Shown here: one piece after another, positions 19,253 to 29,202 of the stretch
How the letters are laid out: each line of letters opens with the position of its first letter
Numbering within the stretch: position 1 is the first letter of the stretch
Origin: Sphingomonas sp. HMP6
GTDB lineage: Bacteria > Pseudomonadota > Alphaproteobacteria > Sphingomonadales > Sphingomonadaceae
NCBI RefSeq assembly: GCF_013374095.1
Contig: NZ_AP022672.1
Location: forward strand, 798,501 to 862,500
Direction of reading: 5' to 3'
DNA length: 64,000 nt
Notes under the pieces: model-generated
Databases searched by the model: none
What the model saw: only the letters and a program-made list of their open reading frames with translations
What the model was told of the DNA's origin: nothing
Translations under genes and position numbers: made by a program

Positions 19253-20206
19253 ATGACACCGCGCATTGCCGTCCTGCTGCCCTGCTATAACGAAAGCGCC
19301 GCGATCGCGCAGACGGTCGCGGGGTTCCGCGCCGCGCTGCCGGATGCGACGATCTACGTTTACGACAATAACAGCGCCGACGACACGGTTGCGGTCGCAC
19401 AGGCGGCGGGGGCGGTGGTGCGCACCGAGCGGATGCAGGGCAAGGGCAATGTCGTGCGCCGCATGTTCGCCGATGTCGATGCCGACATTTATGTGATGGC
19501 CGATGGTGACGCGACCTACGATGCCAGCGCGGCGCCTGCACTCGTCGCGCGATTGCTCGAAGAACAACTCGATATGGTTGTCGGCAGCCGCGTGACGCAG
19601 GTCAGCGCCGCCTATCGGCGCGGCCATGTGCTCGGCAACCGCGCGATGACCGGGCTGCTCGCGCAATTGTTCGGGCGCAGCTTCACCGATATTTTCTCAG
19701 GATACCGGGTCTTTTCGCGGCGCTTCGTGAAGAGTTTTCCGGTGCTGTCATCGGGCTTCGAGATCGAGACCGAAATCAGCGTCCATGCGCTCGAACTCAA
19801 GATGCCAGTGGGCGAGATCGAGACGCCCTATTTCGCGCGGCCGGAGGGGTCCGAATCGAAATTGAGCACCTATCGCGATGGCTTTCGCATCGCGCGGACG
19901 ATCGTGACGCTGTACCGGATCGAGCGGCCCTTGCTGTTCTTCGGGGTGATCGCTGGCGCGTTGCTGGTCGCGGCATTCGCGCTCGCGGTCCCACTGATCG
20001 TCACCTATATGAATACCCACCTCGTGCCGCGCTTGCCGACCGCAGTGTTGGTAACGGGGCTAACGATCCTCTCCGCGCTGAACGTCTTTACCGGGCTGAT
20101 CCTCGACACGGTGGTGCGCGGCCGGCGCGAGGTTCGCCGCCTCGCGTATCTTGGTCACCGCGCGCCGGGCGGCGAAGAGCGGCGCGGCGATACGGCTGGG
20201 GCTTGA
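19253..20206 (+). CDS. family 2 glycosyltransferase with C-terminal membrane segments
   Basis: A 317-residue protein. The GT-A domain shows the nucleotide-binding strand IAVLLPCYNE, the VYDNNSADDT acceptor loop, the MQGKGNVVRRMF motif and the metal-binding DGDATYD (about residues 82-88). Two hydrophobic helices near residues 225-250 and 260-285 anchor it. The arrangement resembles DPM1/polyprenyl-phosphate glycosyltransferases that load a sugar on undecaprenyl phosphate or act in polysaccharide synthesis; the substrate cannot be told. It sits just upstream of clpP with 75 bases between. Confidence 0.88.
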   Translation: MTPRIAVLLPCYNESAAIAQTVAGFRAALPDATIYVYDNNSADDTVAVAQAAGAVVRTERMQGKGNVVRRMFADVDADIYVMADGDATYDASAAPALVARLLEEQLDMVVGSRVTQVSAAYRRGHVLGNRAMTGLLAQLFGRSFTDIFSGYRVFSRRFVKSFPVLSSGFEIETEISVHALELKMPVGEIETPYFARPEGSESKLSTYRDGFRIARTIVTLYRIERPLLFFGVIAGALLVAAFALAVPLIVTYMNTHLVPRLPTAVLVTGLTILSALNVFTGLILDTVVRGRREVRRLAYLGHRAPGGEERRGDTAGA

Positions 20207-20230
20207 ACTCGCTTCCGCCAGCGCCGATGT
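20202..20230 (+). promoter_or_regulatory. candidate heat-shock (RpoH-type) promoter of clpP
   Basis: CTTG at 20202-20205, an 18-base spacer, then CCGATGT at 20224-20230, close to the alphaproteobacterial RpoH pattern CTTG-N17/18-CYTATNT. It overlaps the stop codon of the glycosyltransferase and lies 51 bases before the clpP start. Confidence 0.45.
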
Positions 20231-20281
20231 AGGGATTCGGCGTTCCCGTCCTTTGGGGCATTTAGGACTTACAGGCTCATT

Positions 20282-20956
20282 ATGCGCAATCCGTTCGACA
20301 CTGGCGACTTTCTGGCACCCATCAATGACGGTCTCGTGCCCATCGTCATCGAGCAATCCAACCGCGGCGAGCGCAGCTTCGACATCTATTCGCGACTGCT
20401 GCGCGAGCGGATCATCTTCGTGACCGGTGGGGTCGAGGACCATATGGCCTCGGTCATCAGCGCGCAGTTGCTCTTCCTGGAATCGGAAAATCCGAAGAAG
20501 GACATCTTCATGTACATCAACTCGCCGGGCGGTGTCGTCACGGCGGGCATGGCGATCCATGACACGATGCAATACATTCGTCCGCGCGTCGGCACGGTAT
20601 GCATGGGGCAGGCCGCATCGATGGGCTCGTTTCTGCTGGCTGCCGGCGAGCCGGGGATGCGCGTTGCGCTGACCAATGCGCGGATCATGATCCATCAGCC
20701 CTCGGGCGGTGCGCAGGGCATGGCGTCGGATATCCAGATCCAGGCCAAGGAAATTCAGCGGATCAAGAACCGCATGAACGATCTTTACGCGCAATACACC
20801 GGCAAGCCGCTGGACGAGATCGAGCGCGCGATGGACCGCGACACGTTCCTTGAGGCTGCTGAAGCTAAGGCCTTCGGCATCGTCGACGAGGTGTTTGACA
20901 AGCGTCCAGCGCTGCCCGACGATTCGAGCACGCCGCCTGCGCTGACCTCGGCCTGA
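20282..20956 (+). CDS. clpP: ATP-dependent Clp protease proteolytic subunit
   Basis: A 224-residue serine protease that forms the double-heptamer chamber fed by ClpX or ClpA. Nucleophile Ser113 lies in GQAASMGSF and catalytic His138 in [10 protein letters not shown]; the Asp follows further on. The N-terminal [20 protein letters not shown] is typical. A short tail of Asp/Ser/Pro residues ends the protein. Followed by clpX after 143 bases containing a weak hairpin, so the two may be partly separate transcripts. Confidence 0.98.
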   Translation: MRNPFDTGDFLAPINDGLVPIVIEQSNRGERSFDIYSRLLRERIIFVTGGVEDHMASVISAQLLFLESENPKKDIFMYINSPGGVVTAGMAIHDTMQYIRPRVGTVCMGQAASMGSFLLAAGEPGMRVALTNARIMIHQPSGGAQGMASDIQIQAKEIQRIKNRMNDLYAQYTGKPLDEIERAMDRDTFLEAAEAKAFGIVDEVFDKRPALPDDSSTPPALTSA

Positions 20957-20963
20957 GGCATTT

Positions 20964-20999
20964 TCGGCATCGGGGCGCAGGGTTACGCTCCGGTGCCGA
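20964..20999 (+). terminator. imperfect hairpin after clpP
   Basis: Stem arms of 14 bases (TCGGCATCGGGGCG against CGCTCCGGTGCCGA) pair with two wobbles around an eight-base loop and are followed by only three T residues. It may attenuate rather than stop transcription into clpX. Confidence 0.4.
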
Positions 21000-21099
21000 T
21001 TTCGAACGGCAATTTTGGTCATTGTCGGATCGCGCGGGGGCGGTCTAGGATAGATGCTCCGCATATGTGCGCCAGCAGGTGGCGCCAAGGATGGTTTGA

Positions 21100-22368
21100 A
21101 TGACGAAACTCAGCGGTGGCGACTCGAAGAGCACGCTGTATTGCTCCTTCTGCGGGAAATCGCAGCATGAGGTCCGCAAGCTCATTGCCGGACCGACGGT
21201 GTTCATCTGCGATGAATGCGTCGAACTGTGCAACGACATCATCCGCGAGGAGACCAAGTCCGCCTTGGTGTCCAAGAAGGACGGCGGCGTGCCCACGCCG
21301 CAGGAAATCTGCGACGTGTTAGATGATTATGTGATCGGCCAGAAGCGCGCCAAGCGCGTGCTATCGGTTGCGGTGCACAATCACTATAAGCGCCTCAATC
21401 ACGGCCAAAAGGGCGCCGACGTCGAGCTCGCCAAGTCGAACATCCTGCTCGTCGGCCCGACCGGCTGCGGCAAGACGCTCCTCGCGCAGACGCTCGCCCG
21501 CATCCTCGACGTGCCGTTCACCATGGCCGATGCGACCACGCTGACCGAAGCCGGCTATGTCGGCGAGGATGTCGAGAACATCATTCTCAAGCTGCTGCAG
21601 GCGTCTGATTACAACGTCGAGCGGGCGCAGCGTGGGATCGTCTATATCGACGAAATCGACAAGATCAGTCGCAAGGCCGAGAATCCTTCGATCACGCGCG
21701 ACGTGTCGGGCGAAGGCGTGCAGCAGGCATTGCTCAAGCTGATGGAAGGCACCACCGCGAGTGTTCCGCCACAGGGTGGCCGCAAGCATCCGCAGCAGGA
21801 GTTCCTGCAGGTCGATACGACCAACATCCTGTTTATCTGTGGCGGCGCGTTCAGCGGCCTTGAGAAGATCATCGGCGACCGCCTTCAGGGCAAGTCGATC
21901 GGCTTCGGGGCCTATGTCGCATCTCCTGAGGAACGCCGTACTGGCGAGACGCTCAAGGCGGTCGAGCCCGAGGATCTGCTGAAGTTCGGCCTGATCCCCG
22001 AATTCGTCGGTCGTCTGCCGGTGATCGCGACGCTCGAGGATCTCGACATCCCCGCGCTGGTCACGATCCTGACCGAGCCGAAGAACGCACTGGTGAAGCA
22101 ATACCAGAAGCTGTTCGAGATGGAGGACGTCAAGCTCGGCTTCACCGACGACGCGCTCGTGCAGGTCGCGCGCAAGGCGATCGACCGTAAGACCGGTGCA
22201 CGCGGGTTGCGCTCGATCCTGGAGGGCATCCTGCTCGACACGATGTTCGATCTGCCGGGAATGGACTCGGTCGATGAAGTGATGATCGACAAGGATGTGA
22301 TCGAAGGCCGCAAGGAACCGATCCGCGTCTATGCCAAGAAGGAAAAGACCGGCACCGGGGCTGCGTGA
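21100..22368 (+). CDS. clpX: ATP-dependent unfoldase ClpX
   Basis: A 422-residue AAA+ unfoldase that delivers substrates to ClpP. The N-terminal zinc finger has four Cys (CSFCGK near residue 12-17 and CDECVELC near 35-42). Walker A is GPTGCGKT near residue 117-124, Walker B is [10 protein letters not shown] near 180, and the ClpP-contacting IGF loop is visible as SIGFGAYV. The C-terminal small domain is intact. A GNAT acetyltransferase follows with overlapping codons. Confidence 0.98.
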   Translation: MTKLSGGDSKSTLYCSFCGKSQHEVRKLIAGPTVFICDECVELCNDIIREETKSALVSKKDGGVPTPQEICDVLDDYVIGQKRAKRVLSVAVHNHYKRLNHGQKGADVELAKSNILLVGPTGCGKTLLAQTLARILDVPFTMADATTLTEAGYVGEDVENIILKLLQASDYNVERAQRGIVYIDEIDKISRKAENPSITRDVSGEGVQQALLKLMEGTTASVPPQGGRKHPQQEFLQVDTTNILFICGGAFSGLEKIIGDRLQGKSIGFGAYVASPEERRTGETLKAVEPEDLLKFGLIPEFVGRLPVIATLEDLDIPALVTILTEPKNALVKQYQKLFEMEDVKLGFTDDALVQVARKAIDRKTGARGLRSILEGILLDTMFDLPGMDSVDEVMIDKDVIEGRKEPIRVYAKKEKTGTGAA

Positions 22369-22952
22369 GCGACGCCGTCCGGGTTGCGGGAACCGCTGAC
22401 CGCGCCCGGATCGCCGCGCTCCTCGCACGGGCCTTCTCCGATGATCCGGCGATCGCGTACCTGTTTCCCGACGCCGTAAAGCGCGAGAAACGCTTGCCCC
22501 GGCTGTTCGCAACGTTGTTCGATGGTGACGCGCTCGGCGGAATGCGGTTGATTACGCCAGCCGGTGAGGCTGCGACTTTGTGGCGGGGGCCGGGCCAGAG
22601 CCAGACCGGGCTCCTTGGGCTGCTGCCGCAGGCATGGCCGATCTTGCGCACCTTTGGGTTCGGGCTGGGCCGCGGCTTGGCGGTGTCTCAAGCGATCGAC
22701 GCGCATCTTCCGCCGACACCGCATTGGTATCTCCACATCGCCGGATGCGACCCGGCGGCGCAGGGCAAGGGCCTTGGCGGTGCGGCGATCCGCTCGGGTC
22801 TGGCGCGCATCGCGGGGAGCGGGCTGCCAACTTATCTTGAGACTGCGAACCCGAAGAATCTCGGGTTGTATCAGGCGCTCGGCTTCGCCGTGACCGACAC
22901 GTGGGAGGTGCCACGCGGTGGCCCGCGCTTTTGGTCGCTGCTTCGCGCCTGA
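22365..22952 (+). CDS. GNAT-family N-acetyltransferase
   Basis: A 195-residue protein whose GTG start overlaps the clpX stop. The acetyl-CoA pyrophosphate loop reads [14 protein letters not shown] (about residues 128-141), and the C-terminal [16 protein letters not shown] block is the usual GNAT ending. The N-terminal [16 protein letters not shown] resembles GNATs of secondary metabolism or resistance. The substrate is unknown; coupling to clpX is suggestive but unexplained. Confidence 0.85.
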   Translation: MSDAVRVAGTADRARIAALLARAFSDDPAIAYLFPDAVKREKRLPRLFATLFDGDALGGMRLITPAGEAATLWRGPGQSQTGLLGLLPQAWPILRTFGFGLGRGLAVSQAIDAHLPPTPHWYLHIAGCDPAAQGKGLGGAAIRSGLARIAGSGLPTYLETANPKNLGLYQALGFAVTDTWEVPRGGPRFWSLLRA

Positions 22953-23070
22953 CCGTCGCACCGAGAGTGCGAAGGCTGTGATCTTTACGATCTGTTAACC
23001 TTTGGCATTTACCAAATCTTAACGCGACCCGCCGCGTATCAGTCCATCCCTGATCAAGGATTTCTCCGCG

Positions 23071-23721
23071 ATGCTGCACGGCTCCATCTTGCTCGCCTCC
23101 GTCGCACTGCTGCTGTCCGGCTGCGCGGCCGGGGCGCGGCACCCGGCTTCGAAAGCCTTGGTGCGTGCGGAGCCGGTTGAGCCGGCCGGGTGGGAAGCCG
23201 CGATCACGGCGTCGGACCGCGCGCGGCTCGAATCGCTGCCCGACGTGTGGGCGAAGACGCGCGCCAGCGTTCCCGCGCGGGCAAAGGCGCAGCTCGAGCG
23301 GGAGGGGGCGCTGGTCGACCCGGCAGCGGCACTCGATCTACCCGCCTTGCCGCCCGGGCCTTATTCGTGCCGTCTGGTCAGGCTTGGCGGCCGCGCCGGA
23401 TTTGCCACCTTCAAGCCCGATCTTTGTACGGTCGATGGGTCGGCACGCAGCCTGTCGCTGACCAAGCAAAGCGGATCGATCCTGCCGGGCGGGTGGCTGT
23501 TCGCCGATACCGACCGTCGCCAAATTTTCCTGGGCACGTTCCGCCGCGCGCGGATGAAGAGCGCGCCCGCGTATAGCGTCAATCCCGCGCAGGATGTCGT
23601 CGGCGTAGTCGAGCGGGTCGCGCCATTCCGCTGGCGCCTGGTGTTGACCCGCGCCGGTGGCGGGGCGGCAGTCGATATCTATGAGCTGGTGCCGATGACC
23701 CCGCGCGTGCCGGGGTCATAG
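23071..23721 (+). CDS. DUF4893 lipoprotein
   Basis: A 216-residue protein with a lipoprotein signal peptide (LLLSGC, Cys18). The mature part, with PYSCRLVRLGGRAGFATFKPD in the middle and IYELVPM near the end, matches DUF4893, a family of unknown function seen in sphingomonads. It is monocistronic between the acetyltransferase and the M1 peptidase. The two Cys (near residues 99 and 118) could form a disulfide in the periplasm. Confidence 0.78.
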   Translation: MLHGSILLASVALLLSGCAAGARHPASKALVRAEPVEPAGWEAAITASDRARLESLPDVWAKTRASVPARAKAQLEREGALVDPAAALDLPALPPGPYSCRLVRLGGRAGFATFKPDLCTVDGSARSLSLTKQSGSILPGGWLFADTDRRQIFLGTFRRARMKSAPAYSVNPAQDVVGVVERVAPFRWRLVLTRAGGGAAVDIYELVPMTPRVPGS

Positions 23722-23786
23722 AATTCCGCGCACGAGCCACTTCACCCGCGCGACAGGAGTAGGATTACTGAACTCATACTGATGGG

Positions 23787-25514
23787 TCAGTTCGCCGACT
23801 TCGTCGTTCGTGCCTGCGCATCACGCCAGGCTTGAAACGCTTCCATCGCAGCCGATCGCCGTAGCAGTCTTGCATCGGGATCTATTATGACGTGCGCGCC
23901 TTTCGGAATCGGCAGCGATCCGGTTCCCCCGGTCATCGGCACGCGCACGGTTCGGCCGCCGACCTGCACTTCTACGGGCATCGGGAATACGCGCCCTCCG
24001 GGCGCATCCCAGCGTAATGACAGGCGTCGCGGAGTGCGGGTCTCGATCAAGTCAGGCAGTGCCGCTTGCCGCAGATAGACGTCGAAGAACCAGCCATAAT
24101 CCTTGCCGGTTACACGACGGACGATCCGCTCATACTCTTCGCTGGACGTATATCGCGGCACGAAATTCCCCGGCCGCGGATCGCTGCGGCCATAGACCGC
24201 CAGCCGCGTCACGCCCTTGAACGCACGGTCGCCGATCAGGCCGCGCAGCGTGTGGAGCATCCACGAGCCCTTGTAGTAAATGTCTTGCCCCGGCCCGCCC
24301 TTGGCGAGATCGTACACCTCATCCTCGCTGCGGAGCTTCCCTGAGATGACGGGGCGGAGGTTGGCGATGCTCTTGCGTTGATCAGCCAGCATCGTCGCGT
24401 AGCGTGCGTTCCCCTCGCGCCAGCGCCCGTAGAGCGGCTGCATGTAGCTGGCATAGCCCTCGTGCAGCCAATAATCGTCCCAATTGGCGACGGTCATCTG
24501 GTTGCCGAAATATTCGTGGGCGAATTCGTGGTGGAACAGCCAGTCGAACCCCTCGGGCGCCTTGGCATAGCCATTGCCGTACGCGTTGATCGTCTGATGC
24601 TCCATGCCCTTGTGCGGCGTCTCCACCACGCCGAGCTTCTCGTCGGCAAAGGGGTAGGGGCCGATCTCGCCCTCGAAGAAATCAAGCGTCGGTGCGAATT
24701 CGTCGAACAGCGCGCGCGCCTTGTCCGCTTCCCCGGGAAGATACCAATAGAACAGCGGAATCGTGTTGCCGTAGCGGCTCTTGTAGCTGCCCGAAATCTC
24801 CTCATACGGGCCAACCGTCAGCGCGATGCCATAGGTGTTGGGCCGCTTCACCCGCCAGTTCCAGGTTGTGCGTCCGTCGGGCAGCGGATCGACGCCCAGC
24901 AGGATGCCGTTGGACGGGGCCTTCAACCCCTTGGGCACAGTGATGTGCAGCGTGACCACGCCCGGCTCGCCCGTGGGAAAATCGAGGCACGGCCAGAACA
25001 GGTCGCAGCCCGATGCCTCCGCGGTCGTCGCGAACCACGGTTCGCCCGACGGTGTCTTCGCCCAGACCATACCGTCGTCCCACGGCGCCTTTACCGCGAC
25101 ATGCGGTTGCCCGCCGTAGCGGATTTGTGCGGTGACCGTGCCGCCCGTTGCGATCGAGCGCGGCAGGGTGATCGACAGCTTGCCCTCGGGGTTGCGCCAC
25201 GCTGAAGCGGGCAGCGCCGCGCCGTCGATCGCGATCGCATCGACCGGCAGATTGGGATCGAGATCGACCACCAGACGCTCCAGTGGCGCTTTCGCGGTGA
25301 AGGACAGCGTGGCGACGCCGCGCAATGTTTCGGTGTCCGGCAGCACGTCGAACGCCAGATCGGCCGCGTCGAAGCGGAGGCGCGCCTGATCGGGGTCGAT
25401 CGGCCCGCCGGATTTCTGCGTCTGCGCCGAAAGCGGCGGTTTGCCTTTCTCGGGCAAGCTGGCCGCGGTCAGTGCGACACAGGCGAGCGCAGCAGCGATC
25501 GGGTAGCGGCTCAT
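23787..25514 (-). CDS. exported M1-family aminopeptidase
   Basis: A 575-residue protein with a signal peptide (about residues 1-20). The gluzincin motif HEFAHEYFGNQ begins at residue 329, and the third zinc ligand is the Glu in YWLHEGYASY about 19 residues on. The usual exopeptidase GAMEN motif is replaced by HKGMEHQT, retaining the Glu. It lacks the C-terminal ARM-like domain of full-length M1 enzymes, so it is a compact exported version, as seen in many alphaproteobacteria. The start overlaps the stop of the upstream gene as ATGA; the frame extends upstream without a plausible start. Confidence 0.92.
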   Translation of the reverse strand: MSRYPIAAALACVALTAASLPEKGKPPLSAQTQKSGGPIDPDQARLRFDAADLAFDVLPDTETLRGVATLSFTAKAPLERLVVDLDPNLPVDAIAIDGAALPASAWRNPEGKLSITLPRSIATGGTVTAQIRYGGQPHVAVKAPWDDGMVWAKTPSGEPWFATTAEASGCDLFWPCLDFPTGEPGVVTLHITVPKGLKAPSNGILLGVDPLPDGRTTWNWRVKRPNTYGIALTVGPYEEISGSYKSRYGNTIPLFYWYLPGEADKARALFDEFAPTLDFFEGEIGPYPFADEKLGVVETPHKGMEHQTINAYGNGYAKAPEGFDWLFHHEFAHEYFGNQMTVANWDDYWLHEGYASYMQPLYGRWREGNARYATMLADQRKSIANLRPVISGKLRSEDEVYDLAKGGPGQDIYYKGSWMLHTLRGLIGDRAFKGVTRLAVYGRSDPRPGNFVPRYTSSEEYERIVRRVTGKDYGWFFDVYLRQAALPDLIETRTPRRLSLRWDAPGGRVFPMPVEVQVGGRTVRVPMTGGTGSLPIPKGAHVIIDPDARLLRRSAAMEAFQAWRDAQARTTKSAN

Positions 25515-26188
25515 GCCGGGTCCAGTTCCGCGGAGAAGTCGGTGATCGTCAGCCGCGACACCAGCCGTCCGTCCTGAACGAGGGTCATGCCGCGCGGAAA
25601 GCGCACGCCGCCCGAGGAGACCGTGCCTGTAAATCCGAGCCGTTGTCGCACCGCCATGCCGTCCCGATCGGGCGATGCGATGCGATACTCGGCGGCGGCA
25701 ATCCGCCCGTCGCGCGCCAGTGTGAGCACGATCGGCGGGTAGCCGTCGCGGCTGGCGTTGAGCCGCGTACCGCTCGCCGCGCTGACAAAGGCGGGGGCCA
25801 GCAGGAGGTAGGCATATGTTCCTGCTTGCTGCCGCTGGAAACGCGCCTGTTCGGGCGACAGCGCGGTCTGCGCGCCGGCGTGGACGACAAACCCGCCGTC
25901 GCGTTCGATCATCACCGTACGCCGCGTGCTGCGCCCGTCGCTTGGCACCCAACTCTCAAACCGGGCGCGAGCGAACGGCTCGATTCGCGCCTCCACGGCG
26001 AGATCGACCGGTACCCCCTCAAGCAGCATTCGCATCGTGCCGGTCCAGGAGATCGCCCGCACGCGCCGTAACTTAGCCTCGCCTCCCGCTGCTGCCAGAG
26101 CGCGCGCGACGGCACCGGAACGCGTCTGCGCGCCCGCCGGCCAAGCGACGCAGGCAATCGTCGCTGCCAAAATCGTTCGGCGATTGAT
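25511..26188 (-). CDS. exported hypothetical protein paired with M1 peptidase; start uncertain
   Basis: About 225 residues, with a signal sequence (INRRTILAATIACVAWPAGAQ) and a mature part of beta-type sequence (TVMIERDGGFVVHAGAQ, then RLGFTGTVSSGGVRFPRGM). The overall pattern suggests a LolA/outer-membrane lipoprotein-sorting type fold, but I cannot confirm it. There is no ATG or GTG where the signal peptide begins: the nearest candidates are ATC at 26188 (with G-rich GGGGGGG 14 bases upstream) and TTG at 26170, which would cut the signal short. Its stop overlaps the peptidase start, so they are coupled. The lon promoter runs through its 5-prime end on the other strand. Confidence 0.6.
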   Translation of the reverse strand: MNRRTILAATIACVAWPAGAQTRSGAVARALAAAGGEAKLRRVRAISWTGTMRMLLEGVPVDLAVEARIEPFARARFESWVPSDGRSTRRTVMIERDGGFVVHAGAQTALSPEQARFQRQQAGTYAYLLLAPAFVSAASGTRLNASRDGYPPIVLTLARDGRIAAAEYRIASPDRDGMAVRQRLGFTGTVSSGGVRFPRGMTLVQDGRLVSRLTITDFSAELDPA

Positions 26189-26210
26189 GGAATGGCAATC
26201 CCCCCCATAT
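26183..26210 (+). promoter_or_regulatory. candidate heat-shock (RpoH-type) promoter of lon
   Basis: ATTG at 26183-26186, a 17-base spacer, then CCCATAT at 26204-26210 within a run of C, fitting CTTG-N17-CYTATNT with one change in the -35 core. It lies 43 bases before the lon start codon. Confidence 0.55.
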
Positions 26211-26252
26211 AAGGGATCAGAGGCGCGTGTTTCGCGCCGCCCCGGAGTTTGC

Positions 26253-28682
26253 ATGACCCAAGTCTCTTCCACCCCGTCGTATCCCGTTCTGCCGCTGCGC
26301 GACATCGTCGTTTTCCCTGCCATGATCGTGCCGCTGTTCGTCGGCCGCGACAAGTCGGTCGCTGCCCTGGAGGCCGCAATGGCCGCCGACAAGGAGATTT
26401 TCCTGGTCGCGCAGCTCGATCCGGCCGAGGACGACCCGGATCGCGACGATCTGTACGAAGTCGGCGTCACCGCGGTGGTGCTGCAATTGCTGAAGCTGCC
26501 CGATGGCACGGTGCGTGTGCTGGTCGAGGGCAAGCGCCGCGCGTCGCTGACCGGGCTGGTCGCGGTCGATGGCTATCTGTCGGCCGAGGTCGAGATGCTC
26601 GAAGGGGAGGCTGGGGCGGAAACGCTTGAGGCCGCCAGCACCGAAGTCTCCGCGCTGATGCGCTCGGTGATCGATCAGTTCGAGAACTATGCAAAGCTCA
26701 ACCGCAAGCTGCCGGCCGAAACCGCGGTGCAGCTGGGTGAGATCGAGGATCCCTCGAAGCTGGCCGATGCGGTCGCCGCCAACATCCAGGTCAAGGTGAG
26801 CGACAAGCAAGCACTGTTGATCGAGCGCGATGCCGCCAAGCGGCTGGAAATGGTCTATGCCTTCATGGAGGGCGAGCTGGGCGTTCTGCAGGTCGAGAAG
26901 AAGATCAAGTCGCGCGTGAAGCGTCAGATGGAGAAGACCCAGCGCGAATATTACCTCAACGAGCAGTTGAAGGCGATCCAGCGCGAGCTCGGCAATGAGG
27001 GCGACGAGGGCGAAGGCGACGAGATCGCCGAGCTGACCCAGAAAATCGCCACGATGAAGCTGTCGAAGGAGGCGCGCACCAAGGCGACCGCAGAACTCAA
27101 GAAGCTCAAGACGATGGCACCGATGAGCGCCGAGGCGACCGTCGTGCGCAATTATCTCGACGTGCTGCTGGGGCTGCCGTGGGGCAAGAAGTCGAAGATC
27201 CGCAAGGATATTTCGGCGGCGCAAGCGGTACTCGACGAGGACCATTATGCGCTCGAGAAGGTCAAGGACCGGATCATCGAATATCTCGCGGTGCAGGCGC
27301 GCACCAACAAATTGAAGGGCCCGATCCTGTGCCTCGTCGGCCCTCCCGGCGTCGGCAAGACCAGCCTCGGCAAGTCGATCGCCAAGGCGACGGGCCGCGA
27401 GTTCATTCGCCAGTCGCTCGGCGGCGTGCGCGATGAAGCCGAGATCCGCGGTCATCGCCGTACCTATATCGGCTCGCTGCCGGGTAAGATCGTCACCAAC
27501 CTCAAAAAGGCGGGCACCAGCAATCCGCTGTTCCTGCTCGACGAGATCGACAAGCTCGGTCAGGATTTCCGTGGCGATCCGGCGTCGGCGCTGCTTGAGG
27601 TGCTCGATCCGGAACAGAACGGCAAGTTCCAGGACCATTATCTCGAGATCGATGTCGACCTGTCCGACATCATGTTCGTGACGACGGCCAACACGTTGAA
27701 TCTGCCGCAGGCGTTGCTCGACCGGATGGAGATCATCCGGCTCGAAGGGTATACCGAGGACGAGAAGGTCGAGATCGCCGAGCGGCACTTGATTGCCAAA
27801 CAGATCGAAGCCCATGGCCTCAAGGACGGAGAGTTCGCGCTCACGACTGAAGGCCTGCGCGCGCTGATCCAATATTACACGCGCGAGGCGGGTGTCCGCA
27901 CGCTCGAGCGTGAGATCGCTAAACTCGCGCGGAAAGCGCTGCGCCAGATTCTCGAGGGCAAGACCAAGAGCGTTACCGTGACGCCCGACAATCTTTCCGA
28001 ATTCGCCGGGGTAAAGAAATATCGCCACGGACTTGGCGAAGAAGAGAACCAGATCGGCGCGGTCACCGGGTTGGCATGGACCGAGGTCGGCGGCGAATTG
28101 CTGACGATCGAAAGCGTCACTGTGCCTGGGCGTGGACAGGCGAAGATCACCGGCAAGCTCGGCGACGTCATGAAGGAATCGATCGAGACGGCGTTCAGCT
28201 TCATCAAGGCGCGGTCACCGTCGTACGGGATCAAGCCGAGCATCTTCGCGCGCAAGGACATCCATATCCATCTGCCCGAAGGCGCGGTCCCCAAGGACGG
28301 GCCGTCGGCTGGCATCGGGATCGTGACTGCGATTGTCTCGACGTTGACCGGGGTTCCGGTGCGTCGCGATATTGCGATGACGGGCGAAGTGACGCTCCGT
28401 GGTCGCGTTTTGCCGATCGGCGGGCTGAAGGAGAAGCTGCTTGCCGCGTTGCGTGGTGGTATCACGACGGTCCTGATTCCGCAGGAAAATGAGAAAGATC
28501 TGGCGGACATTCCGGCCAACATTCTGAACGGATTGAAGATTATTCCGGTTGCCCATGTTGATGAAGTTTTGCGACTAGCTCTTACCGGGCCGCTTGAAGC
28601 GATCGATTGGACCGAAGCGGATGATCTGGCAGCGCAGCCTCCGGCGGGCGTTCCGGCGATCGGCGGCGAACTCCATCATTGA
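26253..28682 (+). CDS. lon: ATP-dependent protease Lon
   Basis: An 809-residue AAA+ protease. The N-terminal substrate-binding LON domain ([19 protein letters not shown]) is followed by a coiled region, Walker A GPPGVGKT near residue 363, Walker [12 protein letters not shown] near 430, and the peptidase domain with catalytic Ser685 in GPSAGIGI and Lys728 in GLKEKLLAA. The spacing of these two residues equals that in E. coli Lon. The start is preceded by GGAG. The frame is open far upstream, but that region is on the opposite strand of the peptidase partner gene. Confidence 0.98.
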   Translation: MTQVSSTPSYPVLPLRDIVVFPAMIVPLFVGRDKSVAALEAAMAADKEIFLVAQLDPAEDDPDRDDLYEVGVTAVVLQLLKLPDGTVRVLVEGKRRASLTGLVAVDGYLSAEVEMLEGEAGAETLEAASTEVSALMRSVIDQFENYAKLNRKLPAETAVQLGEIEDPSKLADAVAANIQVKVSDKQALLIERDAAKRLEMVYAFMEGELGVLQVEKKIKSRVKRQMEKTQREYYLNEQLKAIQRELGNEGDEGEGDEIAELTQKIATMKLSKEARTKATAELKKLKTMAPMSAEATVVRNYLDVLLGLPWGKKSKIRKDISAAQAVLDEDHYALEKVKDRIIEYLAVQARTNKLKGPILCLVGPPGVGKTSLGKSIAKATGREFIRQSLGGVRDEAEIRGHRRTYIGSLPGKIVTNLKKAGTSNPLFLLDEIDKLGQDFRGDPASALLEVLDPEQNGKFQDHYLEIDVDLSDIMFVTTANTLNLPQALLDRMEIIRLEGYTEDEKVEIAERHLIAKQIEAHGLKDGEFALTTEGLRALIQYYTREAGVRTLEREIAKLARKALRQILEGKTKSVTVTPDNLSEFAGVKKYRHGLGEEENQIGAVTGLAWTEVGGELLTIESVTVPGRGQAKITGKLGDVMKESIETAFSFIKARSPSYGIKPSIFARKDIHIHLPEGAVPKDGPSAGIGIVTAIVSTLTGVPVRRDIAMTGEVTLRGRVLPIGGLKEKLLAALRGGITTVLIPQENEKDLADIPANILNGLKIIPVAHVDEVLRLALTGPLEAIDWTEADDLAAQPPAGVPAIGGELHH

Positions 28683-28689
28683 TGTTTTG

Positions 28690-28731
28690 GCCCCGAGATG
28701 CGTTAAAAACGCGCCGGGGCCTGCGCTTTTG
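28690..28731 (+). terminator. rho-independent terminator of lon
   Basis: Outer stem GGCCCCG (28690-28696) with CGGGGCC (28716-28722), inner stem GCGTT/AACGC, followed by TGCGCTTTT. A classic intrinsic terminator between lon and the HU gene. Confidence 0.8.
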
Positions 28732-28734
28732 CTT

Positions 28735-28763
28735 TGACAGCCCCGGCGTGAGCGGCCTTATTG
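28735..28763 (+). promoter_or_regulatory. candidate promoter of HU gene
   Basis: A perfect TTGACA (28735-28740), a 17-base spacer and TTATTG (28758-28763) directly follow the lon terminator, 58 bases before the HU start codon. Confidence 0.5.
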
Positions 28764-28820
28764 CGCGACCGGCGTTGGACCGAGAATCATTTATCTATCC
28801 GTAACGGGGGGTTAGTGGCG

Positions 28821-29093
28821 ATGAACAAACAAGAATTGATTGCAACAGTGGCGGACACGTCGGGCCTGACTAAAGGCGATGCAAGCAAGGCCGTTGAAGC
28901 CGTTTTCGAGGCGGTCTCGGCGGCATTGAAGAAGGGCGATGAAGTGCGTCTGGTCGGCTTCGGCACCTTTTCGGTGAGCAAGCGCAAGGCCTCGACCGGC
29001 CGTAATCCGCGCACGGGCGAACCGATGACGATCAAGGCATCGTCGCAGCCCAAGTTCAAGGCCGGCAAGGGCCTTAAGGACTCGGTCAACTGA
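28821..29093 (+). CDS. hupB: DNA-binding protein HU
   Basis: A 90-residue nucleoid protein. The N-terminal MNKQELIATVADTSGLTK, the VRLVGFGTFSVSKRKA strand and the DNA-bending arm RNPRTGEPMTI are all typical. It bends DNA as a dimer and organises the nucleoid. It has its own promoter after the lon terminator; the lon-HU order is widely conserved in proteobacteria. GGGGGG lies upstream of the start as a ribosome site. Confidence 0.98.
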   Translation: MNKQELIATVADTSGLTKGDASKAVEAVFEAVSAALKKGDEVRLVGFGTFSVSKRKASTGRNPRTGEPMTIKASSQPKFKAGKGLKDSVN

Positions 29094-29202
29094 TCCAAAG
29101 GATCTGACCCATTCGGCTGGGGAGCGCAGATACCGCGATGCGTGCGGCGTCGGGCTCCTCGCCGAGGGTGGGGGAGCTTCTAAAAGCGGTATGCGAAGCG
29201 CC

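Noticed and set aside
26217..28028. 603-codon open frame opposite lon, and similar long frames opposite tig (16827-18305), the GH3 gene (43420-45039) and ccoN (53017-54699)
   Set aside because: They lie entirely antisense to well-recognised genes, are rich in Arg and His with no recognisable domain, and are expected in GC-rich DNA from codon bias on the other strand.
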